Shown here: in pieces, positions 22,112-31,498 of the stretch
Position numbering within the stretch: position 1 is the first letter of the stretch
How the letters are laid out: the number at the start of each line of letters is the position of its first letter
Origin: Actinomadura mexicana
GTDB lineage: Bacteria; Actinomycetota; Actinomycetes; Streptosporangiales; Streptosporangiaceae
Length of the DNA stretch: 64,000 nt
Assembly (NCBI RefSeq): GCF_900188105.1
Contig: NZ_FZNP01000003.1
Location: forward strand, 372,001-436,000
Direction: 5' to 3'
Made by a program: the position numbers and the translations under genes
The notes under the pieces: generated by a model
Told to the model about the DNA's origin: nothing
What the model saw: only the letters and a program-made list of their open reading frames with translations
Database searches by the model: none

Positions 22112-23053
22112 TCAGGCAGATCCTCGCGCGATTCCGATGGGGGCCGCCTCACAGGTTACGGGCTCGGCGGGCGCGGGCTCACGGGGGGCGACCCGGGCGC
22201 GCAGGCCCACCACGACGCCCGCGGCGACCAGCGCGGCGCCCGCCAGATCGGCCGGTTCCGGCCGGTCGATGCCGAGCGCGAGGGTCGTGACCACCGCGCT
22301 GACCGGGATCAGGCCCGCGCACAGCCCGGCGCGGTCGGCCCCGAGCCGTCCGATGGCGTCGTACCAGAGCAGGAACGCGATCGTGGTGACGACGATCGAC
22401 AGGTAGGCGAAGCCGGCCAGCTCGCCGGGCGTCGGGACGCGCAGCAGCGCCGTCCCGTCCGCGACGAGGCCGACCGCCAGCAGCATCGGGACGGCCAGCG
22501 CGGCGGAGTAGGCCGAGACCCGCAGCGGGCCGAGGCGCGGCAGCAGCGGCACGGCCAGCAGCGAGAAGCCCACCTCCCCGGCGAGGGCGCCGAGCGAGAG
22601 CAGCAGCCCGCGCCCGCCGCCGCTGCCGAGGCCGTTCGCGAGCGCCGCGCCCGCCGCCACCACGCAGGCCGCCGCGATGATCGCCGGGGCCGGGCGGCGG
22701 CCGTCCATCAGCGGCCCGACCACCGCCAGCACGATCGGGACCGTCGCGATCACCGTGCCGATGGTGGCCGGGCTCGTGTCCCGGGTGGCCAGCACGATGC
22801 AGACGTTGAACGCGACCAGCCCCGTCCCCGCCAGCGCCGCCAGCAGCAGCCAGTCCCGCGCGGAGGGCCGGCGCGCGGGCCCTCCGGTGAGGCGGGCCAC
22901 GGCCAGCAGGACCAGCGCGGCGACGGCGTACCGGGCGGCCTGGCCGCCGAAGACGGGATAGTCGGAGATGGTCGCCGAGACGGCGGTCAGCGTGCCGACG
23001 AGGGACATCGCGGCCCCGGCGCCCGCCATGCCGCGCTTGTGGGAGGTGTTCAT
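22112..23053 (-). CDS. EamA/DMT family transporter
   Basis: The 313-aa protein has ten predicted membrane helices in two EamA repeats (residues ~8-135 and ~145-285), for example [32 protein letters not shown] and [14 protein letters not shown]. Members export amino acids or other metabolites. The ATG at 23053 is used; GGGAGG lies seven bases upstream. It is divergent from a MocR-type regulator, a very common pairing in which the regulator senses PLP or an amino compound and controls the exporter. Its stop is one base from the class I fumarase start. Confidence 0.92.
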   Translation of the reverse strand: MNTSHKRGMAGAGAAMSLVGTLTAVSATISDYPVFGGQAARYAVAALVLLAVARLTGGPARRPSARDWLLLAALAGTGLVAFNVCIVLATRDTSPATIGTVIATVPIVLAVVGPLMDGRRPAPAIIAAACVVAAGAALANGLGSGGGRGLLLSLGALAGEVGFSLLAVPLLPRLGPLRVSAYSAALAVPMLLAVGLVADGTALLRVPTPGELAGFAYLSIVVTTIAFLLWYDAIGRLGADRAGLCAGLIPVSAVVTTLALGIDRPEPADLAGAALVAAGVVVGLRARVAPREPAPAEPVTCEAAPIGIARGSA

Positions 23054-23130
23054 GGACCGAACGCTAGGGCGCGGTTGGTCCATCAGACAGAGCCAATCAA
23101 TGCACCAGAAGGGGGGCCAAAGTCCTGCCC
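23054..23130. promoter_or_regulatory. Divergent EamA/MocR control region
   Basis: This 77-bp region between two starts is less GC-rich than the genes. It contains TTGGTCCATC near 23077-23086, GAGCCAATCAATGCACC at ~23091-23107 and GGGGCCAAAG at ~23115, giving TTGG/CCAA half-sites in alternating orientation. MocR/GabR-type proteins bind spaced half-sites in such regions. The operator is inferred, not defined. Confidence 0.45.
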
Positions 23131-24585
23131 GTGACGTCCACGCCGCCCCTTGACGCTGAGAGTCATGTGACCGACCTTCATCTTTCCCTCGACCGGTCCG
23201 CCGGGCGGCTGGCCGCGCAGATCGCCGCGGGCTTTCGCGCGGGGGTGCGCTCCGGCCGGCTGACCGCCGGGACCCGGCTGCCGTCGAGCCGCGATCTGGC
23301 CCGTGACCTGGACGTCTCCCGCGGTGTCGTCGTCACCGCCTACGAACAGCTCACCGCCGAGGGCTTCCTGATCGCCCGGCGCGGCGACGGCACCCGCATC
23401 GCGCCCCTGGCCCGCCCGGACGAGGAGGCCGCGCCGCCGCCCCGTCCCCCCGCCCGGGCGGCCGAGCGCCCGGCGGGACCGGCGGTCCGGTACGACCTGT
23501 CCCCGGGGCAGCCCGACCTTTCGGCGTTCCCCCGCGAGCGCTGGGTCGCCGCCGCCCGCACCGCCCTGCGCACCCTGCCGCACGACGCGCTCGGCTACCC
23601 CGACCCGGCCGGCGCCCCGGACCTGCGCGCCGAGCTCGCGTCCTACCTCGGCCGGGTGCGCGCCGCGCACGCCGACCCCGGCCGGATCGTGATCATGAAC
23701 GGGGTGGCCCAGGGACTGTCGGGCCTGCTCGGCCGGCTGTGCGCCGACGGCCACACCGCGCTCGCCGTCGAGGACCCCACCAGCGTCCGGCAGCTGCCGA
23801 TGCTGGCCGCCGCCGGGGTCCGCCTCGTCCGCGTCCCCGTGGACGAGGAGGGCGTGGACGTCGCGGCGCTCGCCCGCACCCAGGCCCGCGCCGTGCTCGT
23901 CACGCCCGCGCACCAGTACCCGACCGGCGTCGTGCTGTCCCCGGCGCGCCGCGCCGAGCTGATCGCCTGGGCGCGCGACGTGGACGGGGTGATCCTGGAG
24001 GACGACTACGACGCCGAGTTCCGCTACGACCGCGACCCCGTCGGCTGCCTCCAGGGCGTCGACCCCGACCGGGTCGTCCTCCTCGGCTCGGTCAGCAAGT
24101 CGCTCGCCCCGGCCCTGCGCCTGGGCTGGGCCCTCGCGCCGCCGTTCCTCGCCGAGGGCCTGCGGGAGCACCGCAACAACACCGACCTCGGCGCGCCCGT
24201 CCTGGAGCAGTACGCGCTGACCGAGTTCCTGCGCGGCGGGGGCTACGACCGGCATCTGCGCACCATGCGGAGGCGGTACCGGGCACGGCGGGACGCCCTG
24301 GCCGATGCGCTCGCCGAGAACCTGCCCGGCGCCAGGGTTCGCGGCGTCTCAGCGGGCATCCACCTCTACGTGGAACTTCCGGGCGGGTGCGCCGAGGACG
24401 AGGTCGTGGAGCGCGCCGCGCGAGCCGGGGTGTCGGTCGCGGGCGCGCGCGCCATGTGGTCGCCGCGCCGCGCCGAGGAGGCGCCCCCCGCGCTCGTCCT
24501 CGGTTACGCGGGTCTCCCGGAGCCCCGCCTGGTCAAAGCCGCGCAACTGCTGGGTCAAGCGGTTGCTCACGGTGCTGGAGGGTAA
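23131..24585 (+). CDS. MocR/PdxR-type regulator (GntR HTH fused to PLP aminotransferase fold)
   Basis: The 484-aa protein has an N-terminal GntR winged helix (residues ~25-95, LTAGTRLPSSRDLARDLDVSRGVVVTAYEQLTAEGFL) joined by a Pro/Ala-rich linker to a fold-type I aminotransferase domain. PLP-site motifs include VTPAHQYPTGVVLSPARR, ILEDDYDAEFRYD and the Schiff-base lysine in LLGSVSKSLAPALRLGW. Such proteins use PLP or an external aldimine as signal. It starts at a GTG; a second GTG 12 codons on is possible. The divergent EamA gene is the probable target, perhaps with the coupled fumarase. Confidence 0.93.
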   Translation: MTSTPPLDAESHVTDLHLSLDRSAGRLAAQIAAGFRAGVRSGRLTAGTRLPSSRDLARDLDVSRGVVVTAYEQLTAEGFLIARRGDGTRIAPLARPDEEAAPPPRPPARAAERPAGPAVRYDLSPGQPDLSAFPRERWVAAARTALRTLPHDALGYPDPAGAPDLRAELASYLGRVRAAHADPGRIVIMNGVAQGLSGLLGRLCADGHTALAVEDPTSVRQLPMLAAAGVRLVRVPVDEEGVDVAALARTQARAVLVTPAHQYPTGVVLSPARRAELIAWARDVDGVILEDDYDAEFRYDRDPVGCLQGVDPDRVVLLGSVSKSLAPALRLGWALAPPFLAEGLREHRNNTDLGAPVLEQYALTEFLRGGGYDRHLRTMRRRYRARRDALADALAENLPGARVRGVSAGIHLYVELPGGCAEDEVVERAARAGVSVAGARAMWSPRRAEEAPPALVLGYAGLPEPRLVKAAQLLGQAVAHGAGG

Positions 24586-24614
24586 GAAGAGCTTCCCCGG
24601 TGTAGGAGGAATGC

Positions 24615-24848
24615 ATGAGTCTGGAAGAGGCCGCGCGGCAGTTGAAGATGGCCGGCCACGACGCGCAGGTTGCCTTCGACTGTCTCGGTCTGGGCGACCT
24701 CGAACGGGCGCAGGAGCACGCCGTGACGCTCCGGGCCGCGGCCGACGCCGCCGAGGTGGCGCTCAGCCAAGCCCTGAAGGACATGTCTCCCGAGGAGGCC
24801 GTGGCCGAAGGCGAACGCGCCATCACCTCCCTGGCTGACGACGCGTGA
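24615..24848 (+). CDS. Small helical protein of unknown function
   Basis: The 77-aa protein has an excellent ribosome site (TAGGAGGA six bases before the ATG), 29 bp after the MocR gene on the same strand, so it is probably co-transcribed. It is acidic and all-helical (EEAARQLKMAGHDAQVAFDCLGLGDLERAQEHAVTLRAAADAAEVALSQAL), with one Cys and no membrane segment. The family is not recognised. A strong hairpin follows at 24852-24884. Confidence 0.8.
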   Translation: MSLEEAARQLKMAGHDAQVAFDCLGLGDLERAQEHAVTLRAAADAAEVALSQALKDMSPEEAVAEGERAITSLADDA

Positions 24849-24851
24849 GGG

Positions 24852-24884
24852 GTGTCTTCCCTGGGGCGCCCCCAGGGAAGACAC
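24852..24884. terminator. Strong 15-bp stem terminator
   Basis: GTGTCTTCCCTGGGG (24852-24866) and CCCCAGGGAAGACAC (24870-24884) pair perfectly over 15 bp with a 3-nt loop, four bases after the small ORF's stop. It also lies downstream of the convergent MFS gene (stop at 24977) and can serve both. There is no U-tract. Confidence 0.85.
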
Positions 24885-24976
24885 TGCGCGGCAGGCGCGT
24901 GGAGCGAGTGCAACGCGCATGCCCGCCGAGCCGGCAACCGCAGCGACACCACAAGCCGGCACGGGCACGACCAAGC

Positions 24977-26233
24977 TCAGCCGCGGGTTGAGGATCGCCC
25001 GGCTCGTGACGGGGGTTCCAGGGGGTCGCTCCCCGGGGAGACACGGTCCCCCTGGGCAGGCACGGCGAAGCCCTTCGCGGTGGCGAAGACGACCAGGATC
25101 AGGACCGACGGGACGATGAAGGCGATGCGCAGGCCGTGGTCGGCGCTGAGCGGGGCGATGGCCCCGACCACGGCGGCGCCGAGGACGAAGCCGACGTAGT
25201 TGAAGATGTTGACCCGGGCGACGGCGACGCCGAGGCCGGTCGGGTCGACGCGCCCGGCGGCGGAGAAGGACACCGGGGCGATCACGCTCAGGCCGAGTCC
25301 GGCGAGCGCGAACGCCGCGATGGCGAAGGCCGCGTTGGGTGCGGCGACCACGCCGATCATGCCGAGGATGCCGACCAGGCCGCCGATCCGCACCACCGTG
25401 ACGGCGCCCGAGCGGCGGACGGCGAGGTCGGCGACGGCGCGGCTGACGACCATGGTGATCTGGTAGGCGACGTAGCCGAGCGGGGCGACCCAGTCGCTCG
25501 CCGACAGCTCGTCGTCCAGGTACTTGGCGCCGTAGTTGGAGATCGCCGAGTCGGCCAGGTAGGCGACGGCCATCGCGGCGCCCACGACCAGGATCGGACG
25601 CCACGGGACGCTGCGCCCGGCCGCCTTCAGTTCCCCGGCGGTCGGCCCGTCCCCCTCCTCCGCGCGGCGGTAGAGGCGGGCGCCGGTGGCGAGCGAGGCG
25701 GCGACGCCGACGGCGGCGGCGACGGCGAACCCGGTGAACAGCGACAGGTCCAGCTTGTTGGTGAGGGACGCCCACAGGCCGCCGAGGATCCCCGCCACGC
25801 TCCACACCGCGTAGAACCCGGTGATCAGGCTGATCCCGTACCGGCGCTCGACGGCGACCGCCTGGGCGTTCATCGACGCGTCCACCGCGCCGACGAACAG
25901 GCCGAAGGCGGCGACGGCGAGGTAGAGGGCGAGGTCGTTGTCGCCGGTGAGGCCGATCAGGGCGATCGTGACGGCCACGGCGGGCTGGGAGACGCGCAGC
26001 ACCGGGCCGCTGCCGAGCCGCTGGAACAGCGCGCCGGACGCGACGCTCCCCACGCCCGCGACCAGCGGCACCATGAGCAGCACCAGCGACAGCGTGGCGT
26101 CGCTCAGGCGGTGCGCCTCCTGCATCTTCGGTACCTGCGTCACCAGCGAGGCGAAGCAGAGCCCCTGGACGGCGAACGCCGTGTACGCGGCGAACCGGGC
26201 CCCGCGGTCCCGGGCGGTGGTGCCCTCGCTCAT
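24977..26233 (-). CDS. MFS transporter
   Basis: The protein is 418 aa from the ATG at 26233 (AGAGAGGG upstream). It has about 12 membrane helices, with the first at YTAFAVQGLCFASLVTQVPKM and the central loop RLYRRAEEGDGPTAGELKAAGRSVPWRP. VDASMNAQAVAVERRYGISLITGFYAVWSVAG and LVGILGMIGVVAA place it with the FucP/YbjJ-like branch of sugar or drug carriers. No adjacent enzyme or regulator hints at the substrate. The C-terminal ~25 residues are polar and Arg/Ser-rich. Confidence 0.9.
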   Translation of the reverse strand: MSEGTTARDRGARFAAYTAFAVQGLCFASLVTQVPKMQEAHRLSDATLSLVLLMVPLVAGVGSVASGALFQRLGSGPVLRVSQPAVAVTIALIGLTGDNDLALYLAVAAFGLFVGAVDASMNAQAVAVERRYGISLITGFYAVWSVAGILGGLWASLTNKLDLSLFTGFAVAAAVGVAASLATGARLYRRAEEGDGPTAGELKAAGRSVPWRPILVVGAAMAVAYLADSAISNYGAKYLDDELSASDWVAPLGYVAYQITMVVSRAVADLAVRRSGAVTVVRIGGLVGILGMIGVVAAPNAAFAIAAFALAGLGLSVIAPVSFSAAGRVDPTGLGVAVARVNIFNYVGFVLGAAVVGAIAPLSADHGLRIAFIVPSVLILVVFATAKGFAVPAQGDRVSPGSDPLEPPSRAGRSSTRG

Positions 26234-26321
26234 GCGCCCGACCCTCTCTGGCTGCGCAACGTGAAGAAGATTCGCGTCAGCGTAGGGACAGGGTACGCCC
26301 CAGGTCAATGGGCGGAGCGCG

Positions 26322-27134
26322 TCAGCCGATGAGGCGGTTGCGCATGCCCCGGACGGCGATGATCCACATCAGCGCGGCGAACGCCACCAGCGCGCCGAGG
26401 TGCCCGAGGTCGGCGAGCGGGTGCAGGCCGAACACCGCGTCCCTGACCAGCTGCACGCAGTGGTAGAGCGGGTTGAGGTGGGAGACCTTCTGCGCCCAGC
26501 CGGGCAGCGCCTCGACGGGGAAGAACGTTCCGGCGATCAGGAACAGCGGCGTCACCACGCCGGTGATCACGTAGTCGAAGGAGTTGATCGACGGCACCAC
26601 CGACGACGTCCACATGCCGAACAGCCCGAAGCCGAGCGCGGTGAAGAACGTCACGAACGGCACCAGCAGCATCCCGGGGGACGGGTCCAGGCCGAAGAAC
26701 AGCGCCACGACGATCGGGGTGCACGAGTACACCGCCGACTTGGCCGCGATCCACAGCGCCTCGGCGGTCACCAGTTCGTGCACGTCCACGGGCGCGGCGA
26801 GCATCGCGTCGTAGGTGTGCTGGAACACGCGCCTGATGTAGCCGTTGAACATCCCCGGGAACACCGAGGTGAACAGCGCCGCCGTCCCGACGACGCCGGT
26901 CGCGACGAAGTCCAGGTACCGGTAGTCCCCGATCACCGCGACCATCGAGCCGAACCCGTAGCCGAAGGCGAGCAGGAAGAACGTCGGCTCCACCATCGAG
27001 GCGAACGACTGCGACTTCCAGTACCGCTTGTAGAGGGCCAGCTCGTGCCGCCATATCCCGCGCACCGGGGCCGTCTCGAACCGGCGCAGGCGCGGCGCCC
27101 GCTCCGGATGAGCCGCTTCCGCCCGGGCGGTCAC
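26322..27134 (-). CDS. ABC-2 type (NodJ-like) exporter permease
   Basis: The 270-aa protein has six membrane helices (TFFLLAFGYGFGSMVAVIG, AALFTSVFPGMF, VALFFGLDPSPGMLLVPFVTFFTALGFGLFGMW, YVITGVVTPLFLIAGTFFPVEALPGW and so on). The motif SHLNPLYHCVQLVRDAVFG is typical of NodJ/DrrB-type permeases. Its start overlaps the end of the ATPase gene by four bases, so the pair is translationally coupled. It likely forms the transmembrane part of a drug, lipid or polysaccharide exporter. Confidence 0.94.
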   Translation of the reverse strand: MTARAEAAHPERAPRLRRFETAPVRGIWRHELALYKRYWKSQSFASMVEPTFFLLAFGYGFGSMVAVIGDYRYLDFVATGVVGTAALFTSVFPGMFNGYIRRVFQHTYDAMLAAPVDVHELVTAEALWIAAKSAVYSCTPIVVALFFGLDPSPGMLLVPFVTFFTALGFGLFGMWTSSVVPSINSFDYVITGVVTPLFLIAGTFFPVEALPGWAQKVSHLNPLYHCVQLVRDAVFGLHPLADLGHLGALVAFAALMWIIAVRGMRNRLIG

Positions 27135-28093
27135 TCCACACGCTCCCCGGTCAGCACCACGAACACGTCCTCAAGGTTGGAGGCGCGGCGGACGCCGTCC
27201 GGGCCGAGCGCCTCCTCCAGGGAGGGCGCGATGGTCTCGGCCTTCAGCACCGACACCGACGGCCCGGTGCGGCGGGTCGGCAGGCCGGCCGCCCGCGCGA
27301 CCCGCTCCACCTCCGTCAGCCGGTCCGGCGGCCCGTAGTGCTCGACGACCCGTTCGCCCGCGTACTCGGCGACCAGCGCCGACGGCGTGCCCCGCGCGAT
27401 GACCCTGCCGTGCGACATCAGCGCGCACTCGTCGGCGAGGCGCTCGGCCTCCTCGATGTAGTGCGTCGACATCAGCACGGTCGTGCCGCCGGCGCGCAGC
27501 ATGTCGATCAGCCCCCACAGCTCGGCCCGCACCTGCGGGTCCAGGCCCACGGTCGGCTCGTCCAGCAGGACGAGCGCGGGCCGGTGCACCAGCCCCCGGG
27601 CGATCAGCAGCCGGCGCCGCATGCCGCCGGACAGGGCGTCCACCCTGGTCAGCTGCCGCTCGGTGAGGTGCGCGATCGCCAGCGCGTCGTCCACCGCCTT
27701 GCGCCGCGCCTGGCGCGGCACCCGGTACAGGTGCGCGAACACCTCCAGGTTCTCGCGCGCGGTCAGCTCCTCGTCGAGGTTGTCCTGCTGGGGGACGACC
27801 CCCATCGCCGCCCGCGCGCGCTTGGACTCGCGGGGCACGGCGAAGCCGAGCACGCGGATGCTGCCCTCGTCGGCGATCGCCTGCGCGGTCAGCATCTTCA
27901 TCGTCGTCGACTTCCCGGCGCCGTTCGGCCCCAGCAGCCCCAGGCATATCCCCGCGGGGACCTCCAGGTCGAGCCCGTCCACGGCGGTGAAGCCGCCGAA
28001 CCGCTTCACGACGCCGCGCAGGCTGATCGCCGCCGTGCCGGTGCCCTCGCGGGCAGCCGCGATCTGGGCACGATGCAAGGTCATACCTCTCAC
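27131..28093 (-). CDS. ABC transporter ATPase (NodI/DrrA-like)
   Basis: The 320-aa protein has Walker A GPNGAGKSTTMK, a Q-loop in VVPQQDNLDEELTAREN, the signature LSGGMRRRLLIARGL, Walker B LVLLDEPTVGLDP and the H-loop STHYIEEAERLADE. The C-terminal ~90 residues form the DrrA-type accessory domain. Two starts are possible: the GTG at 28093 directly follows a -10-like TACCTA and would be leaderless, and the ATG at 28084 has its GAGAGG too close. It is divergent from a DUF1707 gene. Confidence 0.93.
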   Translation of the reverse strand: MRGMTLHRAQIAAAREGTGTAAISLRGVVKRFGGFTAVDGLDLEVPAGICLGLLGPNGAGKSTTMKMLTAQAIADEGSIRVLGFAVPRESKRARAAMGVVPQQDNLDEELTARENLEVFAHLYRVPRQARRKAVDDALAIAHLTERQLTRVDALSGGMRRRLLIARGLVHRPALVLLDEPTVGLDPQVRAELWGLIDMLRAGGTTVLMSTHYIEEAERLADECALMSHGRVIARGTPSALVAEYAGERVVEHYGPPDRLTEVERVARAAGLPTRRTGPSVSVLKAETIAPSLEEALGPDGVRRASNLEDVFVVLTGERVE

Positions 28094-28167
28094 ACTAGGT
28101 AAGGGAGGGACGAATCCCCACCCGTTTTCCTGTGGGGCCGTCCCCGCCGGGGGATACCCTCTTCCCT

Positions 28168-28779
28168 GTGGACGTCCCCTATCGCCCGGCGACCGAAAAG
28201 GTCACCAGCGTGCGCGACCTGCGCGCGTCCGACGCCGACCGGGAACGCGTCGCCGCCGTCCTGGGCGAGGCCCTCGCGGACGGGCGGCTCACCATGGAGG
28301 AGCACTCCGAGCGCACCTCCCGCGTCTACGCCGCCCGCACCCTGGGCGAGCTGACCGGGCTCACCGGCGACCTCAGCCCCGAGGAGGCGCAGCCCATCCT
28401 CGTGGACGACCGCCCAGTCTCGGTCTTCTTCGGCCGCACCAGGCGGGACGGGCGCTGGGTCGTCCCCGTCAAGCTCCCGCTCCTCGCCCTGTTCGGGACG
28501 GTCGAGCTGGACCTGCGCGAGGCCGTCCTGCAGCGCCGCCACATCGTGGTCGACTCGCTGGTGCTCGGCGGCCGCATCCGGCTCCTGGTCCCCGAGGGCG
28601 TCCGCGTGGACGTCACGGGGCGCACCATCCTCAGCACCCGCGACCTGCGCGCCCGTCCCGCGGCCGAGGGCCCGACCATCGAGGTGGGCGGCACGCTGAT
28701 CTTCGGGTCGGTGCGGGCGCGGGCCCCGAAGCCCTCGCTGCGCCGCCGCGTCCGCAACCGCATCACCCGCGGCCGGTAG
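28168..28779 (+). CDS. DUF1707 (SHOCT-like) protein with LiaF-like C-terminal domain
   Basis: The protein is 203 aa from a leaderless GTG (TACCCT at 28155-28160, seven bases upstream). Residues ~10-65 are the DUF1707 motif (VRDLRASDADRERVAAVLGEALADGRLTMEEHSERTSRVYAARTLGELTGLTGDL). The remainder (VSVFFGRTRRDGRWVVP...FGTVELDLREAVLQ...VLGGRIRLLVPEGVRVDVTG) is the beta-helical LiaF/DUF2154-like domain seen in cell-envelope stress sensors. No membrane segment is evident. A role in envelope-stress signalling is inferred. Confidence 0.88.
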   Translation: MDVPYRPATEKVTSVRDLRASDADRERVAAVLGEALADGRLTMEEHSERTSRVYAARTLGELTGLTGDLSPEEAQPILVDDRPVSVFFGRTRRDGRWVVPVKLPLLALFGTVELDLREAVLQRRHIVVDSLVLGGRIRLLVPEGVRVDVTGRTILSTRDLRARPAAEGPTIEVGGTLIFGSVRARAPKPSLRRRVRNRITRGR

Positions 28780-28790
28780 GCCCGCGGCCC

Positions 28791-29825
28791 CTACACCGCC
28801 GTGTCGAAGTTGATCGCGCTGTAGGCGCGCAGCTTGCTCAGCTGGTGCTCGCTGGAGATCGTCCGGATGGTGCCGCTGCGCGACCGCATGACCAGCGAGT
28901 GCGTGACCGCCGTGCCCTTGCCGTAGCGGACGCCGTCGACCAGTTCCCCGTCGGTGATGCCGGTCGCGGCGAAGAACACGTCGTCGGAGGTCACCAGGTC
29001 GTCGGTGGTGAGCACCCGGCCCAGCTCGTGGCCCGCGTCGGCGGCCTTCTGCCGCTCCTCGTCGTCCTGCGGCCACAGCCGGCCCTGGATCACCCCGCCG
29101 AGCGCCTTGATCGCGCACGCGGCGATGATGCCCTCCGGGGTGCCGCCGATGCCGAGCAGCAGGTCCACGCCGGTGCCCGGCCGGGACGCCATGATCGCGC
29201 CGGCCACGTCGCCGTCCAGGATGAACTTGATCCGCGCCCCGGCCTCCCGGACCTCCTTGACGATGCCCTCGTGCCGCGGCCGGTCCAGGATGCAGACCGT
29301 CACGTCGTGCGGCGAGGACCCCTTGGCACGGGCGATCGCGCGGATGTTGTCGGCGATCGGGCGCTCGATGTCGACGGCGTCCGCCGCCTCCGGGCCGGTC
29401 ACCAGCTTCTCCATGTAGAACACCGCCGACGGGTCGAACATCGACCCGCGCGGCGCCACCGACAGCACCGCGATCGCGTTGCTCATGCCGAGCGCGGTCA
29501 GCCGGGTGCCGTCCACCGGGTCCACGGCGACGTCGCACTCGGCGCCGGAGCCGTCCCCGACCGCCTCGCCGTTGAACAGCATCGGCGCGTTGTCCTTCTC
29601 GCCCTCGCCGATCACGACGACGCCCCGCATGGACACCGTGTTGATCAGCTGGCGCATCGCGTTCACGGCGGCCCCGTCGGCGCCGTTCTTGTCCCCCCGG
29701 CCGACCCAGCGTGCCGCGGCCATGGCGGCGGCCTCGGTCACCCGGACCAGTTCCATCGCGAGGTTGCGGTCCGGCGCCGACGGCTCGGTGGTGAGGGGAG
29801 AGGAAACGGTGGTCTCATCGGACAT
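28791..29825 (-). CDS. glpX: Fructose-1,6-bisphosphatase, class II
   Basis: GlpX dephosphorylates fructose-1,6-bisphosphate in gluconeogenesis. The 344-aa protein from the ATG at 29825 has the metal/phosphate motifs [40 protein letters not shown] and [23 protein letters not shown]. It converges on the DUF1707 gene with an 11-bp gap. From memory, in mycobacteria glpX lies next to the class II fumarase and the DUF4245 gene, which is the same neighbourhood as here. Confidence 0.95.
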   Translation of the reverse strand: MSDETTVSSPLTTEPSAPDRNLAMELVRVTEAAAMAAARWVGRGDKNGADGAAVNAMRQLINTVSMRGVVVIGEGEKDNAPMLFNGEAVGDGSGAECDVAVDPVDGTRLTALGMSNAIAVLSVAPRGSMFDPSAVFYMEKLVTGPEAADAVDIERPIADNIRAIARAKGSSPHDVTVCILDRPRHEGIVKEVREAGARIKFILDGDVAGAIMASRPGTGVDLLLGIGGTPEGIIAACAIKALGGVIQGRLWPQDDEERQKAADAGHELGRVLTTDDLVTSDDVFFAATGITDGELVDGVRYGKGTAVTHSLVMRSRSGTIRTISSEHQLSKLRAYSAINFDTAV

Positions 29826-30062
29826 GGCGGGGCAGCCCTTCGGTCGGTGGTGCCTCGGATTCTCCGTGGACCGGATGTCAGGCCACAAATTGGACCAGAC
29901 CAGCCGGGCCGCGGGCCGTCCGGGCACGGGGTCGAACAGGTGTCCTGGCGCGGGTGAAACGGGCCGACGCAGGTGAAACGAGACACCGTGCGGAGCCGTG
30001 AAACCACCGCGGCACGGACAAGGGATCGTTTCCCCCTGGGAGAGGGCGTAATCTCAGGCGTC

Positions 30063-30728
30063 ATGAGCAGCGACATCGACGTCCCGTCCGGCGGGGTGAC
30101 TCGGAACGGGGGCGCGCGGCCCGCCGACGGCCCCGCGCGGACCTCCGACCGCGGGGCCGCCACCCGCGGCGCCCTGCTGGCCGCGGCCAGGGACGTCTTC
30201 TGCGAGTCCGGCTTCGCCCAGGCCGCGGTGACCGACATCGTCGCCAAGGCCGGCGCCAGCGTGGGCAGCCTCTACCACCACTTCAACGGCAAGGCGGACC
30301 TGTACCTGACGCTGTTCGAGGACTTCCAGGGACGCCAGCAGGAGCGCACCCGCGAAGCGATCAGCGCCGTCCGGGAGGCCGGCGAGAAGGACCCCATGCG
30401 GCAGTTCATCGCCGGCGCGGGCGCCTACCTCAACGGCTGCCTGGACGAGCGGGACGTCGCCCGGCTGTTCATCTCCGGCGACGGGCCCCCCGGGTTCGAC
30501 CGGGTCATGCGCCAGCGGCTGAACAAGTGGGCCCGCCGCAACGCGGCCCTGTTCCACACCGCCGACGGCGGCGTCGACGAGGCCCTGGTCACGGTGCTGA
30601 CGGGCGCGATGGCGGGCGCGGTGTCGGAGATCTCGCTGCTGGACGACGAGGACGCCGCCCGCAGGCTGGCCGACAAGATCATGGTCATCGTCGGCACGAT
30701 TCGCAACCCCGGTACGGAGCAGCGCTGA
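30063..30728 (+). CDS. TetR family transcriptional regulator
   Basis: The 221-aa protein has the TetR helix-turn-helix at residues ~35-80 (GALLAAARDVFCESGFAQAAVTDIVAKAGASVGSLYHHFNGKADLYLTLF). The C-terminal helical ligand domain is unremarkable. The ATG at 30063 follows TAATCT (30049-30054) by eight bases and has no close Shine-Dalgarno, so it looks leaderless. The DUF4245 gene starts 20 bp after its stop, and glpX is divergent. Targets are unknown. Confidence 0.92.
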   Translation: MSSDIDVPSGGVTRNGGARPADGPARTSDRGAATRGALLAAARDVFCESGFAQAAVTDIVAKAGASVGSLYHHFNGKADLYLTLFEDFQGRQQERTREAISAVREAGEKDPMRQFIAGAGAYLNGCLDERDVARLFISGDGPPGFDRVMRQRLNKWARRNAALFHTADGGVDEALVTVLTGAMAGAVSEISLLDDEDAARRLADKIMVIVGTIRNPGTEQR

Positions 30729-30748
30729 GGGTGGGGGATCCTGGAGGG

Positions 30749-31495
30749 GTGACCGACGAGACCCCATCCTCCGCCCCGGACGCCGAGGCCGCTCCGCCCG
30801 GGGCGCCGTCGATGCCGGACGCGCCCGCGGACCGGCCCGAGACGGATGCTCCGCGGGCACGGCCCGAGCCGGCCGCGCCCGCGGGACGGCCCGTGGTCGA
30901 GGTGAGCCCCGGCGTGTACAAGCGGCTGACCACGGGCCTCGGCGGCTTCACCATGGCGATGGGCGCCTGCCTGCTGATCGTGCTGGCGATCTACGTCGTC
31001 TCGCCGCGCAGCGACGGGGAGGTCCTGCCGACCGTCGACTACAGCTCGCAGCTGTGGGTGATGCGCAACGACGCGCCCTTCACCGTCCACGCGCCCGAGG
31101 GGCTGCCCGCCACCTGGCGTCCCAACAGCTCGCGGGTGCACGGGCTGGACGCCGGCGGCAAGGACCCCGTCGCCTGGCATCTGGGGTTCGTGACGCCCGG
31201 CGACGAGTACGCGGCGCTGGAGCAGAGCAACGAGAAGGCGTCGCAGTACGTCCCGCGCATGGCCAACAGCAGCCAGCCGGTCGGGACGCAGCAGGTGAAC
31301 GGCGTCACCTGGACCAAGTACCACCGCAAGGACAAGAAGGCGAACTCACTCGCCCGGACGCTTCCGGACGGGGCCAGCATCGTCGTCACCGGTACCGCGT
31401 CCTACACGGAGCTGGCGGTCCTGGCCGGGTCGCTCAAGGAGCAGGCGAAGACCGGGGGGCCGGCCCCCACGGCGACGGTCACGCCGGCCTCCTGA
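30749..31495 (+). CDS. DUF4245 membrane-anchored protein
   Basis: The 248-aa protein has a ~60-residue Pro/Ala/Asp-rich cytosolic segment, one membrane helix (FTMAMGACLLIVLAIYVV, residues ~68-85) and an extracytoplasmic DUF4245 domain (LPATWRPNSSRVHGL, WHLGFVTPGDEYAALEQSN, VNGVTWTKYHRKDKKANSLART). The start is uncertain: the GTG at 30749 has GGAGG almost abutting, and a GTG at 30731 is possible. The family accompanies glpX in many actinobacteria; its role is unknown. Confidence 0.88.
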   Translation: MTDETPSSAPDAEAAPPGAPSMPDAPADRPETDAPRARPEPAAPAGRPVVEVSPGVYKRLTTGLGGFTMAMGACLLIVLAIYVVSPRSDGEVLPTVDYSSQLWVMRNDAPFTVHAPEGLPATWRPNSSRVHGLDAGGKDPVAWHLGFVTPGDEYAALEQSNEKASQYVPRMANSSQPVGTQQVNGVTWTKYHRKDKKANSLARTLPDGASIVVTGTASYTELAVLAGSLKEQAKTGGPAPTATVTPAS

Positions 31496-31498
31496 GCC

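Noticed and set aside
24977..26308. Longer N-terminus for the MFS transporter
   Set aside because: The extra 25 codons have no membrane or signal character and the internal ATG at 26233 has a ribosome site.
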